NCBI GenBank assembly: GCA_946885755.1
Contig: CAMPHB010000089.1
Location: forward strand, 1 to 6,196
From: an uncultured Methylophaga sp.
GTDB lineage: Bacteria; Pseudomonadota; Gammaproteobacteria; Nitrosococcales; Methylophagaceae
Direction: 5' to 3'
Length of the DNA: 6,196 nt
The notes beneath the pieces were generated by a model. The model made no database searches. It had not been told where the DNA came from and saw nothing but the letters and a program-made list of their open reading frames with translations. The stretch's first letter is position 1. Each line of letters starts with the position of its first letter. Below, in pieces: positions 1 to 5,638 of this stretch. The position numbers were made by a program, and so were the translations under genes.

Positions 1-150
1 ACCCAGCGCCGAGCCTTTGGAGCACAAGCGGCCAAAGTTAGCCGGATGCGCCGGATCACCGGCAATGGTCACGGTGCCGTCAGACTGCGGTGTCGCCAAA
101 ACGCCACAGCCGACGCCACAATAAGGACAAGTTGTGCGGGTGGTAGCCAA
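1..150 (-). CDS. nasA: Assimilatory nitrate reductase catalytic subunit, N-terminal 50 residues (runs off the window)
   Basis: This is the beginning of a molybdopterin oxidoreductase that reduces nitrate to nitrite in the cytoplasm. The 50 visible residues contain the N-terminal [4Fe-4S] ligand set C8-x2-C11-x3-C15 and C43, within CPYCGVGCG and GRLCSKGSALG. These motifs are typical of NasA-type assimilatory nitrate reductases. Formate dehydrogenase alpha subunits share the cysteine spacing and are the main alternative, but the position directly after nirBD favours NasA. The start is TTG at 150. No ATG or GTG lies in frame between it and the nirD stop, and a good GAGGAA ribosome site sits 6 bases upstream. 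The gene follows nirD by 20 bases and is evidently the third gene of the nirBD operon. The molybdenum-cofactor-binding domains and any electron-transfer partner lie outside the window. Confidence 0.9.
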   Translation of the reverse strand, partial: MATTRTTCPYCGVGCGVLATPQSDGTVTIAGDPAHPANFGRLCSKGSALG

Positions 151-156
151 ACGAAA

Positions 157-162
157 TTCCTC
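157..162 (-). promoter_or_regulatory. Ribosome binding site that fixes the TTG start of nasA
   Basis: On the minus strand GAGGAA is followed by six bases and then TTG. This is the only well-placed Shine-Dalgarno sequence before the cysteine motif, and the in-frame codons upstream contain no ATG or GTG. It supports a TTG start that a caller restricted to ATG would miss. Confidence 0.75.
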
Positions 163-170
163 TACAGCGA

Positions 171-482
171 TTACAGCGCGATAAACACCACACCGTTTTC
201 CACTTTGGTGGCAAAACTGCGGGTGCAACCTTCATCCGGACCGGTCGCTTCACCGCTGTCCAGTTCGATCACCCAGTTATGCAACGGGCAGGCGACCCGT
301 TTATCGTAAACAATGCCCTGCGATAACGGCCCTTTTTTATGCGGGCACTGGTCAAACAAGGCAAATACTTCATCACCGCTGGTGCGAAACACGGCCACAT
401 CACCGTCTTTGCTGCTGATAACGCGTGAGCCTTTTGGCGGGATCTCGGCCAACAGGCCAACTTCTGTCCAGTTTGTGTTCAT
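171..482 (-). CDS. nirD: Nitrite reductase small subunit, Rieske [2Fe-2S] type
   Basis: This 103-residue protein is the small subunit of cytoplasmic NAD(P)H-dependent nitrite reductase, partner of NirB in six-electron reduction of nitrite to ammonium. It is a single Rieske-like domain with all four canonical ligands: C46-x-H48 in CPHKKGP and C65-x2-H68 in CPLHNW. An intact [2Fe-2S] cluster is therefore expected. The Escherichia coli NirD lacks these ligands as far as I recall, so this protein resembles the Bacillus NasE-like branch. The ATG at 482 begins MNTNWTEVGLLAE. It shares its A with the last base of the nirB TAA stop (TAATG), and an AGGTAGG-like ribosome site lies just upstream, indicating translational coupling. 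An open frame extends to 542, but that extension is inside nirB and resembles nothing. Confidence in family is high; the assimilatory role is inferred from nasA next door. Confidence 0.95.
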   Translation of the reverse strand: MNTNWTEVGLLAEIPPKGSRVISSKDGDVAVFRTSGDEVFALFDQCPHKKGPLSQGIVYDKRVACPLHNWVIELDSGEATGPDEGCTRSFATKVENGVVFIAL

Positions 483-2914
483 TAACCTACCTGCTTGATC
501 GGAATATATTTTTGCGGTTGTTTGGCAACTTCTTCGGCCCACGGATCATTCTGGGCATTTTTCTGTGAGTCATAAAAACGCTCGGCCAGCGCCTTACGAT
601 TGGCGTCATCATCTACCACCAGTGATTGCACATGTTTCAGCCCCACCCGCTCAATCCACGGTGCAGTCCGCTCCAGATAATGGCCTTCCTCACGATACAG
701 CTGCATATAGGCAGCAATATATTCCATGGCTTCTTCTTCAGTTTTAACTTTGCACAGGAAGTCTGTGGCACGCACCTTGATACCGCCGTTACCGCCGACG
801 TGCAGTTCATAACCAGAATCAACACAGACCACACCGATATCTTTAATGGTCGCTTCAGCACAATTACGCGGACAACCAGACACCGCGATCTTGAATTTAT
901 GCGGTGTCCAGCTGCCCCAGGTCATTTTTTCGACCTTGATACCCAGACCGGTCGAATCCTGGGTACCAAAACGGCACCATTCACTGCCGACACAGGTTTT
1001 AACAGTACGCAGCGATTTGCCGTAAGCATGACCAGAGACAAAACCGGCAGCACTTAAATCGGCCCACATTTTGGGCAAATCGTCTTTTTTAATGCCCAGT
1101 AAATCAATCCGCTGACCGCCGGTGATTTTCACCGATGGCACGTTATATTTATCAGAAATATCAGCAATAGCGCGCAGCTCACGCGGGTTAGTCACACCGC
1201 CCCAGATGCGTGGGATCACGGAATAAGTGCCATCTTTTTGAATATTGGCGTGCACCCGCTCGTTGATAAAACGTGATTGCTGATCATCGACATATTCATT
1301 GGGCCAGCTGCTCAGCAAATAATAATTCAGTGCCGGCCGGCAGCTGTGACAGCCATCGGGATTTTGCCATTCCAGTGCCTGCATGACATCGGGGATGGTT
1401 TTCAGTTGTTGTTCGGTAATAGCGGTTTTCACTTCGTTATGACTGAGGTGAGTACAGCCGCACAGTGATTTTTTACTCGGTGTGTCGTTAAAGTCACTGC
1501 CCAGCGTTGAGGCCAGTAATTGCTCCACCAAACCGGTACAGGAGCCACATGAAGCTGAGGCTTTGGTATGGGCTTTAACTTCATCAAGGGTAAACAGATT
1601 ATGTTTGCTGATGGCCTGAACGATGTCACCTTTACAAACACCATTACAGCCGCAGATCTCTGCTGAATCCGGCAGACCATCAACGGCATTAGTGGCACCA
1701 TGGCCCGAATCACCCAAATGATGCTGACCAAACAGCATATTTTCGCGAATGCTCGATACATCGGTACCATCACGCATCAGCTGGAAGTACCAGGCGCCAT
1801 CGACGGTATCACCGTAGAGCACGGCGCCAATCAGCTGGTTATTTTTAATGACCAGTTTTTTATAAACATGGCGGGCGGCATCTTTGAAGACCAGATCTTC
1901 ACTGTCGTCATCACCGATAAAGTTACCGGCTGAAAACAAATCAATGCCGGTCACTTTCAGCTTGGTCGAGGTGACGCTGCTCATATAACGGGCAATACCC
2001 ATCTGCGCTAAATGGTTGGCGCAGACTTTGGCCTGTTCAAATAACGGCGCCACCAGACCGAAGGTGGTGCCGCGATGCTGGACACATTCACCGACGGCAT
2101 ACACCCGCGGGTCAAAGGTCTGCATGGTGTCATCAACAACAATACCGCGCTCACAGTGAATGCCCGCCGATTGTGCCAATGTGGCATTGGGCCGGATACC
2201 AACCGCCATCACCACTAAATCGGCATCTACATGGCTGCCATCTTTAAAGGTCAGCCGTTCCACCCGATCTTTGCCTTCAATGGCGGCCGATTCATGCTGC
2301 ATTAAAAACTTCAGGCCTTTGCCTTTCAGTTCGTCGAGCATCAGGTCCGAGGCGGTTTTATCAAGCTGCATATTCATCAGCGTGTCGCTGATATGCACCA
2401 CGGTGACATCCATGCCCTGAATCATCAGACCATTAGCGGCTTCAAGCCCCAGCAGACCACCGCCAATCACCACCGCTTTTTGATGGGATTTGGCGGTATC
2501 GATCATGGTATCGACATCGGCAATATCCCGAAAACTGATGACGCCCGGTAAATCAGCACCCGGTAATGGCAACATAAAAGGTCTGGAGCCAGTCGCGAGC
2601 AGCAGTCGATCGTATTCAACAATCAGCCCGTCATCGGTCATCACACGGCGTTTCACCCGATCAATTTTGCTGACCCGCTGGCCGCTGTATAAGGTGATAT
2701 TGTTATCTTCGTACCACTGCAAATCATTGATCATGATGTCATCAATGGTTTTTTCACCGGCCAAAACCGGCGATAACATAATGCGGTTGTAGTTACCGTA
2801 AGGTTCATCACCAAACACACTGATTTGGTATTTGTCCGGGGCCAGCTTCAGCAGCTCTTCGAGTGCCCGCATCCCCGCCATGCCATTACCAATCAGCACC
2901 AGTTTTTCTTTCAT
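482..2914 (-). CDS. nirB: NAD(P)H-dependent nitrite reductase large subunit (siroheme, FAD, Fe-S)
   Basis: This 810-residue cytoplasmic flavoprotein takes electrons from NAD(P)H and reduces nitrite to ammonium at siroheme. The N-terminal pyridine-nucleotide-disulfide oxidoreductase module has the FAD motif GNGMAG (9-14), LATGSRP (106-112), the nucleotide motif GGGLLG (151-156) and the flavin-binding VYAVGE (271-276). Two BFD-like iron-sulfur segments follow, with C421-x-C423 and C456-x2-C459, then C485-x-C487 and C522-x2-C525. The ferredoxin-like half-domain (about 555-625) leads to the siroheme/[4Fe-4S] ligands C641-x5-C647 and C681-x3-C685. All cofactor motifs look intact, and the length fits the family (roughly 800-850). 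The ATG at 2914 is chosen because GGAG lies 6 bases upstream, the FAD fold begins right after it, and the predicted sigma54 transcript begins near 2937. The longer frame to 2968 starts upstream of that. It is the first gene of nirB-nirD-nasA; whether NADH or NADPH is the donor cannot be read. Confidence 0.97.
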   Translation of the reverse strand: MKEKLVLIGNGMAGMRALEELLKLAPDKYQISVFGDEPYGNYNRIMLSPVLAGEKTIDDIMINDLQWYEDNNITLYSGQRVSKIDRVKRRVMTDDGLIVEYDRLLLATGSRPFMLPLPGADLPGVISFRDIADVDTMIDTAKSHQKAVVIGGGLLGLEAANGLMIQGMDVTVVHISDTLMNMQLDKTASDLMLDELKGKGLKFLMQHESAAIEGKDRVERLTFKDGSHVDADLVVMAVGIRPNATLAQSAGIHCERGIVVDDTMQTFDPRVYAVGECVQHRGTTFGLVAPLFEQAKVCANHLAQMGIARYMSSVTSTKLKVTGIDLFSAGNFIGDDDSEDLVFKDAARHVYKKLVIKNNQLIGAVLYGDTVDGAWYFQLMRDGTDVSSIRENMLFGQHHLGDSGHGATNAVDGLPDSAEICGCNGVCKGDIVQAISKHNLFTLDEVKAHTKASASCGSCTGLVEQLLASTLGSDFNDTPSKKSLCGCTHLSHNEVKTAITEQQLKTIPDVMQALEWQNPDGCHSCRPALNYYLLSSWPNEYVDDQQSRFINERVHANIQKDGTYSVIPRIWGGVTNPRELRAIADISDKYNVPSVKITGGQRIDLLGIKKDDLPKMWADLSAAGFVSGHAYGKSLRTVKTCVGSEWCRFGTQDSTGLGIKVEKMTWGSWTPHKFKIAVSGCPRNCAEATIKDIGVVCVDSGYELHVGGNGGIKVRATDFLCKVKTEEEAMEYIAAYMQLYREEGHYLERTAPWIERVGLKHVQSLVVDDDANRKALAERFYDSQKNAQNDPWAEEVAKQPQKYIPIKQVG

Positions 2915-2920
2915 GCCTAA

Positions 2921-2925
2921 CTCCA
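2921..2925 (-). promoter_or_regulatory. Ribosome binding site deciding the nirB start
   Basis: TGGAG on the minus strand is followed by six bases and ATG at 2914. An alternative ATG at 2926 overlaps this element and would lack its own ribosome site, so 2914 is preferred. Confidence 0.7.
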
Positions 2926-2947
2926 TTGTTATCTCTGAAGTCAGCAT

Positions 2948-2963
2948 TGCAGGCACTGTGCCA
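2948..2963 (-). promoter_or_regulatory. Sigma54 (-24/-12) promoter of nirB-nirD-nasA
   Basis: The minus strand reads TGGCACAGTGCCTGCA. Against the sigma54 consensus TGGCACG-N4-TTGCA, all six bases of TGGCAC match. The invariant GG and GC are exactly 12 bases apart, and TGCA matches after one mismatch. The predicted transcript start is about 2937, giving a leader of some 23 bases that just holds the nirB ribosome site. Sigma54 control of assimilatory nitrate/nitrite genes is established in other proteobacteria, such as the Klebsiella nas operon. One caution is that GGCAC-A-GTGCC is also a small perfect palindrome and might have another binder. Confidence 0.8.
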
Positions 2964-2968
2964 AACAT

Positions 2969-2981
2969 TAAGTAGCTGATT
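2969..2981 (-). promoter_or_regulatory. IHF-like site upstream of the sigma54 promoter
   Basis: The minus strand reads AATCAGCTACTTA, a full match to the degenerate IHF core WATCARNNNNTTR, flanked by AT-rich DNA at 2982-3025. IHF commonly bends DNA between distant activator sites and a sigma54 promoter. This one is centred near -38, close enough to the -24 element that IHF and polymerase could compete. The consensus is loose, so chance is a real possibility. Confidence 0.35.
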
Positions 2982-3025
2982 TTATTGGATTTTAAATTTT
3001 AATCGGTAAGTAATATGTTTATTTA

Positions 3026-3042
3026 TGGTGCAATTTGGTGCA
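3026..3042 (-). promoter_or_regulatory. Putative NtrC activator site, promoter-proximal
   Basis: The minus strand reads TGCACCA-AAT-TGCACCA. The first half is identical to the half-site of the NtrC consensus (TGCACCA-N3-TGGTGCA). The second half keeps only its outer bases and is a direct rather than inverted copy. It is centred about 97 bases upstream of the predicted start and 20 bp from the neighbouring site, so the two would lie on the same helix face. Confidence 0.5.
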
Positions 3043-3045
3043 AGG

Positions 3046-3062
3046 CGCACAAAATTGGTGAA
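3046..3062 (+). promoter_or_regulatory. Putative NtrC activator site, promoter-distal
   Basis: The plus strand contains GCAC, seven bases, then GTG, within CGCACAAAATTGGTGAA. This keeps the exact half-site spacing of the NtrC palindrome TGCACCA-N3-TGGTGCA and matches 11 of its 14 defined positions. It is centred about 117 bases upstream of the predicted sigma54 start, within the usual range for an enhancer-binding activator. It lies just past the terminator of the neighbouring operon. Confidence 0.55.
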
Positions 3063-3090
3063 ATGGCTTTACCACAGTGTTGCGCGCAAT

Positions 3091-3125
3091 AAAAAAGCCG
3101 CCATCCTTAGTCAGGATGACGGCTT
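3091..3125 (-). terminator. Rho-independent terminator of the marR-lipoprotein operon
   Basis: In minus-strand RNA, AAGCCGUCAUCC (3125-3114) pairs with GGAUGGCGGCUU (3106-3095) around a 7-base loop. The stem is 12 bp with one G-U pair, and it ends in a run of six U (3096-3091). It begins 22 bases after the lipoprotein stop. In the opposite direction the stem has a C-A mismatch and no clean U tract, so it works best for minus-strand transcription. It insulates the nirB control region from marR-operon readthrough. Confidence 0.92.
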
Positions 3126-3147
3126 CTAGCTGAGAAACGGGCTGAAT

Positions 3148-3603
3148 TTATTGCGCCATATTCCAGATATGCGAGGCAACCTCCCATTCACCATCAGCAT
3201 TTTGCTGCAGTACTGTCATCAGCACACCCTGATAAGTCATGGTTTCACCCGCTTCGTTTTCAACATCCGCTGACCAGTTAGCCAGTTGGCTGATTTGGCC
3301 CTGCGAAGTGTAAGTGGCAATGGTATCGATTTGATGATTGTGCAGGCCATTATCGAAAAAGCTCTGGAATAAGGCGGCAATTTCTTCATCACCATTGAGT
3401 ACTTTGCCGTCACCGGCAGACAATGTCGCATCCTCAGCATACAGCTCTGCCAGGGTGGCGCTGTCAGCAGCATTAAAGGCTTCATTCCAGCTGGCATTGG
3501 CATTTTCAACCACCGCCTGACTGTCTACCGGGGTGCTGTCACCACAGGCTGTCAGCGCTGCAACAACCGTTGTCGCGGCGATCCATTTTGCTAAATGTTT
3601 CAT
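3148..3603 (-). CDS. DUF4440 / SnoaL-like (NTF2-fold) lipoprotein
   Basis: This is a 151-residue predicted secreted lipoprotein. The signal peptide has K2/H3/K6, a hydrophobic stretch (about 7-19) and the lipobox L17-T18-A19-C20. Gly and Asp follow the cysteine at +2 and +3, with no Asp at +2, so the outer membrane is the expected location. The mature part resembles the DUF4440/SgcJ-EcaC family of the NTF2-like superfamily. An early helix ANASWNEAFNAADSATLAELY is followed by the strand AEDATLSAGDGKVLNG and a C-terminal GEWEVASHIWN, the usual end of that fold. Such folds bind small hydrophobic ligands or are catalytic, but no specific reaction can be assigned. The start at 3603 has GGAG six bases upstream. 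It follows marR by 16 bases and is closed by a terminator, so the two are co-transcribed and the lipoprotein is probably controlled by that MarR protein. Confidence 0.88.
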   Translation of the reverse strand: MKHLAKWIAATTVVAALTACGDSTPVDSQAVVENANASWNEAFNAADSATLAELYAEDATLSAGDGKVLNGDEEIAALFQSFFDNGLHNHQIDTIATYTSQGQISQLANWSADVENEAGETMTYQGVLMTVLQQNADGEWEVASHIWNMAQ

Positions 3604-3619
3604 AAGTTTCTCCGTTTGC

Positions 3620-4126
3620 TTAGTTAAAAAATAGCTGACGTTGCTGATGCAATTTGGTCAGCGCTTCAATCATGTGTTGACTGCTGGTGACATCCAAAGA
3701 TGCCATTAATGCTGAAACCCGCTGGTAATAACCGGGCATGACTGCATCCAGTTTGGCCTGCCCGGCCGCTGTTAATCGGATCTCAACCTGCCGGCGATCG
3801 CCTTTGGCATGTTCACGGTTAATCAGCTTTTCTTTATAAAGGCCATCCAGCAAACCGGTCATGGTGGCGCGTGACACGCCCGCTTTGGCCGCCAGTTGGG
3901 ATGGTGTTGCCCGTTTATCCGGTTCACGCATCAGCAAAATCAATACCCACCAGCGGCCCTGCAACAGGTCAAATCCCGCCAGATAATGATTTAACGCCAG
4001 CGACAAATCGGTACCGACCTGCAATACCTTTAAAAATGCCATTACCGCATCCACATTTGCATCAGGATAGCGTTCAGCAAATCGGCTGATGATGTCTCTG
4101 TCTGGCAGATCTTTAAGCTGCAACAT
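3620..4126 (-). CDS. MarR-family winged-helix transcriptional regulator
   Basis: This 168-residue cytoplasmic DNA-binding regulator probably acts as a dimer. An N-terminal helical dimerisation part (about 25-68, containing QGRWWVLILLM) is followed by the helix-turn-helix TPSQLAAKAGVSRATMTGLLDGL (74-96). The wing carries the family signature DRRQVEIRLTAAG (110-122), and C-terminal helices complete the dimer. The length is slightly above the usual 140-160. An upstream in-frame ATG at 4138 lies inside the -10 hexamer of the perfect promoter, so it cannot be on that transcript. ATG 4126 is therefore taken as the start, only a few bases from the predicted transcript start. A 20-bp palindrome inside the promoter is the obvious autoregulatory operator. 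The downstream lipoprotein gene, 16 bases away, is the likely co-regulated target. The inducer is unknown: MarR proteins often sense phenolics or oxidants, but nothing here identifies one. Confidence 0.93.
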   Translation of the reverse strand: MLQLKDLPDRDIISRFAERYPDANVDAVMAFLKVLQVGTDLSLALNHYLAGFDLLQGRWWVLILLMREPDKRATPSQLAAKAGVSRATMTGLLDGLYKEKLINREHAKGDRRQVEIRLTAAGQAKLDAVMPGYYQRVSALMASLDVTSSQHMIEALTKLHQQRQLFFN

Positions 4127-4136
4127 AATAAGCCCC

Positions 4137-4164
4137 ATTATAATTAGCCAGCTAATTATGTCAA
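4137..4164 (-). promoter_or_regulatory. Consensus sigma70 promoter of the marR-lipoprotein operon
   Basis: On the minus strand TTGACA (4164-4159) and TATAAT (4142-4137) are both perfect hexamers, 16 bp apart. Transcription would begin near 4129-4131. So strong a promoter in front of a regulator gene is expected when the regulator represses itself. Confidence 0.87.
4140..4159. promoter_or_regulatory. MarR-type operator, 20-bp palindrome within the marR promoter
   Basis: Two perfect 9-base arms, ATAATTAGC and GCTAATTAT, flank a 2-base centre (CA). The TTAGC/GCTAA core resembles operators of several MarR-family repressors. The palindrome fills the spacer of the marR promoter. It also covers the last base of the -35 and the first three of the -10, so a bound dimer would exclude RNA polymerase. 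Confidence 0.8.
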
Positions 4165-4172
4165 CCGGGAAA

Positions 4173-4201
4173 TACAGACAGTCAATGCAGTCTGTTATGC
4201 T
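4173..4201 (+). promoter_or_regulatory. Candidate promoter of ycjX
   Basis: An extended -10, TG-T-TATGCT (4193-4201), stands 25 bases before the ycjX start. The matching -35 position (4173-4178, TACAGA) is poor, which is tolerable with an extended -10. The implied transcript start near 4208 leaves a short leader that includes the GGGA ribosome site (4217-4220). No -24/-12 element is seen here, so PspF/sigma54 control of ycjX from this region is not supported. Confidence 0.3.
4174..4195. repeat. Short inverted repeat upstream of ycjX
   Basis: ACAGAC (4174-4179) and GTCTGT (4190-4195) are exact reverse complements separated by 10 bases. They lie across the candidate ycjX promoter, so this could be an operator for an unidentified regulator. 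Six-base arms are short enough to arise by chance. Confidence 0.35.
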
Positions 4202-4225
4202 GAGTTTTTATTTTTTGGGATCCGT

Positions 4226-5638
4226 ATGGCAAATCAGGCTGCGCAATTTGGCCAGCAGCTCCGGCAGCACTGGCGACAATTACAGCATCAAAGCGAAAAC
4301 CTCTTGCAGCGCGCGTTAGACCGGCATTTGAAAATCGGTATCAGCGGCTTCAGCGGCAGTGGTAAATCAACGTTTCTGACCAGCCTTATCCATCAGCTGA
4401 AATATTCACATCATGCCGGTTTAGGCGGTTTTTTACCGGCCCGCGATGGCCGTTTACTGGCCGTTGAATTAGAAGCTATCCCCGGTTTGCCATTATTTGA
4501 TTATCAGGGCGGTATCGCAGCTTTATCAGCACAGCCACCTCGCTGGCCAGCCTCTACCCGGCAGATCAGCGGTGCCCGTTTGCAAATCCAGTTCAAACAA
4601 AAAAACCTGTGGTCGGGCATGCTTGGCGAACAGCGTCATCTAACCCTTGATATCCGTGATTATCCCGGCGAATGGCTGGTGGATTTGCCAATGCTGTCGC
4701 TGCATTACCGTGACTGGTGCCTTGATAGTGGCCGTCTGATGCAGCAAACACCCCGCGCGGATATCGATCCGCAGCTTATTTACGATTTACAGCAACTTGA
4801 TCCGCTGGCAACTGCCGATAATGCATTGATTGAGGCACTGTTTAAACGCTATCAGCAATTTTTACAGCGTTGTAAAACCAATGGCTTAACGCTTTTACAA
4901 CCAGGGCGTGCCTTACTGGATGACAGCGGATATTTGCCAGCCGTGCTGCCTTTACTGAATTTACAGGCCTACTCTCAGGCGCAGTTACAAAATGCGCCGG
5001 CAGATTGTTTATACCAACAACTGAAACAGCGCTACCAGCAGTATTTAAAACAACACGTTAAACCTTTTTATCAGCAGTTTTTTACCGGTATCGACCGTCA
5101 GGTGATGCTGATAGATGTGGTCAAAGCGTTAAGTCATGGCAAAGCCTGTTTTGACGATATGCTGCTCGCCTATAGCCGAATTATTGACAGCTATCAGATA
5201 GGCGGCCGGCAGCGGTTATTGAATCTGCTGCAGCCGAAAGTCGAAAAAATCTTATTTCTGGCTTCTAAACCAGACCGGATTGTCATGCACCAGCATGAAG
5301 CAATGCGCCAGTTAATGGACGATATTATCAGTCGCATCACACCACAATCGGTACGTAACCAGATCCAGATCGAAACCGAAATCGCTGCCGCCGTGCGCAG
5401 CAGCAGCGATCATCAGGATTTTCTGACGGCGACACTCAATGACGGCCGTTTTGGTGAACTCCGCCATCCGCCGATCCCGATGGCAATACCAGACAACGAT
5501 ACCTGGCAACAACTGGCCAACTGGCAGCCACCGGAATTACAGCCGCCATTAAATGCTGATTTGGCCGCTGGTGGCCGGCTGGCGCATATTCGTATGGATA
5601 AAGTGCTGCGTGATTTGATTGGAGATAAATTCCAGTGA
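4226..5638 (+). CDS. ycjX: YcjX-family (DUF463) P-loop nucleotide-binding protein
   Basis: This 470-residue cytoplasmic or membrane-associated nucleotide-binding protein is close to the roughly 465 residues of E. coli YcjX. The N-terminal stretch (1-34) is glutamine-rich and helical. It is followed by the Walker A motif GFSGSGKS (41-48), a G3/Walker-B-like LDIRDYPGEW (141-150) and a G4-like SKPD (347-350). The C-terminus ends LRDLIGDKF in the family manner. The family has a GTPase/ATPase-like fold and is part of the psp envelope-stress regulon in enterobacteria; its precise biochemical role is unsettled. The ATG at 4226 has GGGA five bases upstream and is near the expected N-terminus. The stop overlaps the ycjF GTG start by four bases, showing the two are translated together. 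The gene diverges from marR across a 99-base gap containing the marR operator. No psp gene is visible on the upstream side. Confidence 0.95.
   Translation: MANQAAQFGQQLRQHWRQLQHQSENLLQRALDRHLKIGISGFSGSGKSTFLTSLIHQLKYSHHAGLGGFLPARDGRLLAVELEAIPGLPLFDYQGGIAALSAQPPRWPASTRQISGARLQIQFKQKNLWSGMLGEQRHLTLDIRDYPGEWLVDLPMLSLHYRDWCLDSGRLMQQTPRADIDPQLIYDLQQLDPLATADNALIEALFKRYQQFLQRCKTNGLTLLQPGRALLDDSGYLPAVLPLLNLQAYSQAQLQNAPADCLYQQLKQRYQQYLKQHVKPFYQQFFTGIDRQVMLIDVVKALSHGKACFDDMLLAYSRIIDSYQIGGRQRLLNLLQPKVEKILFLASKPDRIVMHQHEAMRQLMDDIISRITPQSVRNQIQIETEIAAAVRSSSDHQDFLTATLNDGRFGELRHPPIPMAIPDNDTWQQLANWQPPELQPPLNADLAAGGRLAHIRMDKVLRDLIGDKFQ

Noticed and set aside
483..542. Longer nirD open frame starting at 542
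   Set aside because: The extension is out-of-frame nirB coding sequence. The ATG at 482 overlaps the nirB stop, has a ribosome site and begins at the expected NirD N-terminus.
1429..1773. Open frames on either strand inside nirB, such as 1429-1773 minus and 626-1057 plus
   Set aside because: They lie wholly within a gene with intact, recognisable domains and show no motif of their own.
2915..2937. NasT/NasR-type antitermination leader before nirB
   Set aside because: The predicted leader is only about 23 bases and holds no hairpin or terminator between the promoter and nirB.
2915..2968. Longer nirB open frame with ATGs at 2968, 2947 and 2926
   Set aside because: The 2968 and 2947 starts lie within or upstream of the sigma54 promoter and before its predicted transcript start. 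The ATG at 2926 overlaps the ribosome site of the 2914 start.
2988..3004. AT-rich partial palindrome (GATT...AATC) considered as an FNR site
   Set aside because: It lacks the TTGAT-N4-ATCAA core, so oxygen control of nirB through FNR is not supported.
3026..3062. CRISPR-like or transposon-end interpretation of the TGGTGCA repeats
   Set aside because: The repeats are 7-8 bases long with 3-13 base spacing, far too short for CRISPR. No transposase or target duplication is present; their position upstream of a sigma54 promoter fits activator sites better.
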